Assembly (NCBI GenBank): GCA_027033675.1
Contig: JALVKZ010000046.1
Coordinates: 1-5,858 of the forward strand
Reading direction: 5' to 3'
Length of the DNA: 5,858 nucleotides
Source: Pyrodictiaceae archaeon
GTDB lineage: Archaea; Thermoproteota; Thermoprotei_A; Sulfolobales; Pyrodictiaceae
Position 1 is the stretch's first letter, and each line of letters begins with the position of its first letter. Below the pieces are notes generated by a model that was not told where the DNA came from, did not search any database, and worked only from the letters and a program-made list of their open reading frames with translations. Position numbers and translations under genes: made by a program. This document shows, piece by piece, positions 5,091-5,858 of this stretch.

Positions 5091-5858
5091 CTATCTAATA
5101 CCTACTACCGAGGGAAGCGATATTGATGGCACACGTTTCTTCTCGGCAACGTCTATCACAAACACCTGGTACATTCCCCTCACTATATCCCTACCAAGAC
5201 TAGACCACATATTGCTAAGCTCGCGGTACTCATTAGCCTCTAGTACGCCGAGCTCGTGCATAGCCCTTGGCGGCCAAACGGGCTCGTAGCCTCGCTCCTT
5301 CTCATGCTCTACTATATCTAGCCAATAATCCATTGTTGCAGCTGGCAGGCCCTGAAAAGGCCCCATACCGGTAAAAGTAAACGATACCAGTTGGAACCCA
5401 TACCAGACCGGTGTCCATAGAACCCAGGAGAGGTATTCAACGGAAAGCCTTGATGGTATAATGGGGAGCGGTAAGTCACTGGGCTCCGGGGCTCTTAGCT
5501 CTATCCCGGCGAGGCTAAGAGAGTCAACTGGCATGTAGTGGGCATCGCGTGCAGGTATAACAGCTAACGCATAATCCTCGCTACCCATTATGGCCGCTGT
5601 CTCCAGGTCGAACAAGTACACCCACCTAGAGCCATCAATGACACCATACGCCGTATTAGCCGTCGTAACATCAACGTGAACCACGTCAGCTAGATCAAGA
5701 CAGGCCAGCGCCTTGAGAACGTCACGAGCCATAGAGATTCTCGTTGAGAGATTATTCTCGGCTAAATAGGCCCTCAGCTCCTCAAAGCTATTAGCTATAT
5801 CCGCTAGCGTCCGGAACTCCTCGATGTAGCGGAACACGAGGACAGCGCTATCTTGATG
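5091..5858 (-). CDS. Eukaryote-like protein kinase, C-lobe; N-terminus beyond window
   Basis: The frame is open from the right edge, so about 255 C-terminal residues are visible and the true start is missing. Near the edge, AVLVFRYIEEFRTLADI reads as strand beta-5 and the hinge of a protein kinase. It is followed by a helix (RISMARDVLKALACLDLADVV) and the catalytic loop HVDVTTAN (H54, D56, N61, counted from the GTG at 5837), which corresponds to HRDxxxxN. YLFDLE (D77) stands for the metal-binding DFG; APEPSD near 116-121 stands for APE; WYGFQLVSFTFTGMGPF follows the helix-F and 'TGxxPF' pattern. The usual lysine two after the catalytic Asp is a Thr, and the DFG glycine is a Glu, so activity may be altered. 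No membrane helix is seen in this part. The glycine-loop and lysine strand cannot be examined. It is probably a Ser/Thr kinase acting with the downstream Roadblock and PATAN-like proteins. Confidence 0.85.
   Translation of the reverse strand, partial: HQDSAVLVFRYIEEFRTLADIANSFEELRAYLAENNLSTRISMARDVLKALACLDLADVVHVDVTTANTAYGVIDGSRWVYLFDLETAAIMGSEDYALAVIPARDAHYMPVDSLSLAGIELRAPEPSDLPLPIIPSRLSVEYLSWVLWTPVWYGFQLVSFTFTGMGPFQGLPAATMDYWLDIVEHEKERGYEPVWPPRAMHELGVLEANEYRELSNMWSSLGRDIVRGMYQVFVIDVAEKKRVPSISLPSVVGIR

Noticed and set aside
4975..5289. Open frame of 104 codons on the plus strand across the kinase-Roadblock spacer
   Set aside because: No ribosome site, no recognisable domain, and two thirds of it lies antisense to the kinase C-terminus.

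Overview
The window looks like chromosomal DNA of a hyperthermophilic crenarchaeon. The reasons are compact genes on both strands, frequent AGG/AGA and ATA codons, frequent GTG and TTG starts, A/T-rich TATA elements upstream of genes instead of bacterial -35/-10 pairs, and a short archaeal AlaX at the left edge. A relative of the Pyrodictiaceae (Hyperthermus, Pyrodictium, Pyrolobus) would fit. That placement is inference from style and protein flavour, not from a marker gene. No rRNA, tRNA, CRISPR array, transposase or integrase is visible.

Left part (1-1158). The 5' portion of a minus-strand alaX (tRNA editing hydrolase) runs off the left edge. It is divergent from a plus-strand sfsA, and the two share a 127-base promoter region. 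Centre (1159-3359, plus strand). A 107-base leader with a strong TATA box and two tiny overlapping reading frames precedes a two-gene operon. The first gene is an uncharacterised protein with a possible SRPBCC/CoxG-like N-terminus. The second, overlapping it by 4 bases, is a stand-alone diiron/metallo-beta-lactamase-fold protein of the ODP type. After 94 bases comes a Bcp/PrxQ-type peroxiredoxin with a single cysteine. The last two genes together suggest oxygen, iron or peroxide handling.

Right part (3349-5858, minus strand). Read in transcription order, this holds the C-lobe of a eukaryote-like protein kinase (its start lies beyond the right edge), a Roadblock/LC7 domain fused to a double zinc ribbon and two membrane helices, and a protein with a PATAN/DUF4388-like N-terminus, a Pro/Ala linker and an unrecognised C-terminal domain. 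It converges on, and overlaps by 11 bases, the peroxiredoxin gene. These three genes look like a membrane-tethered signalling cassette. They are the most interesting part of the window, although the functional link rests on domain content and neighbourhood only.
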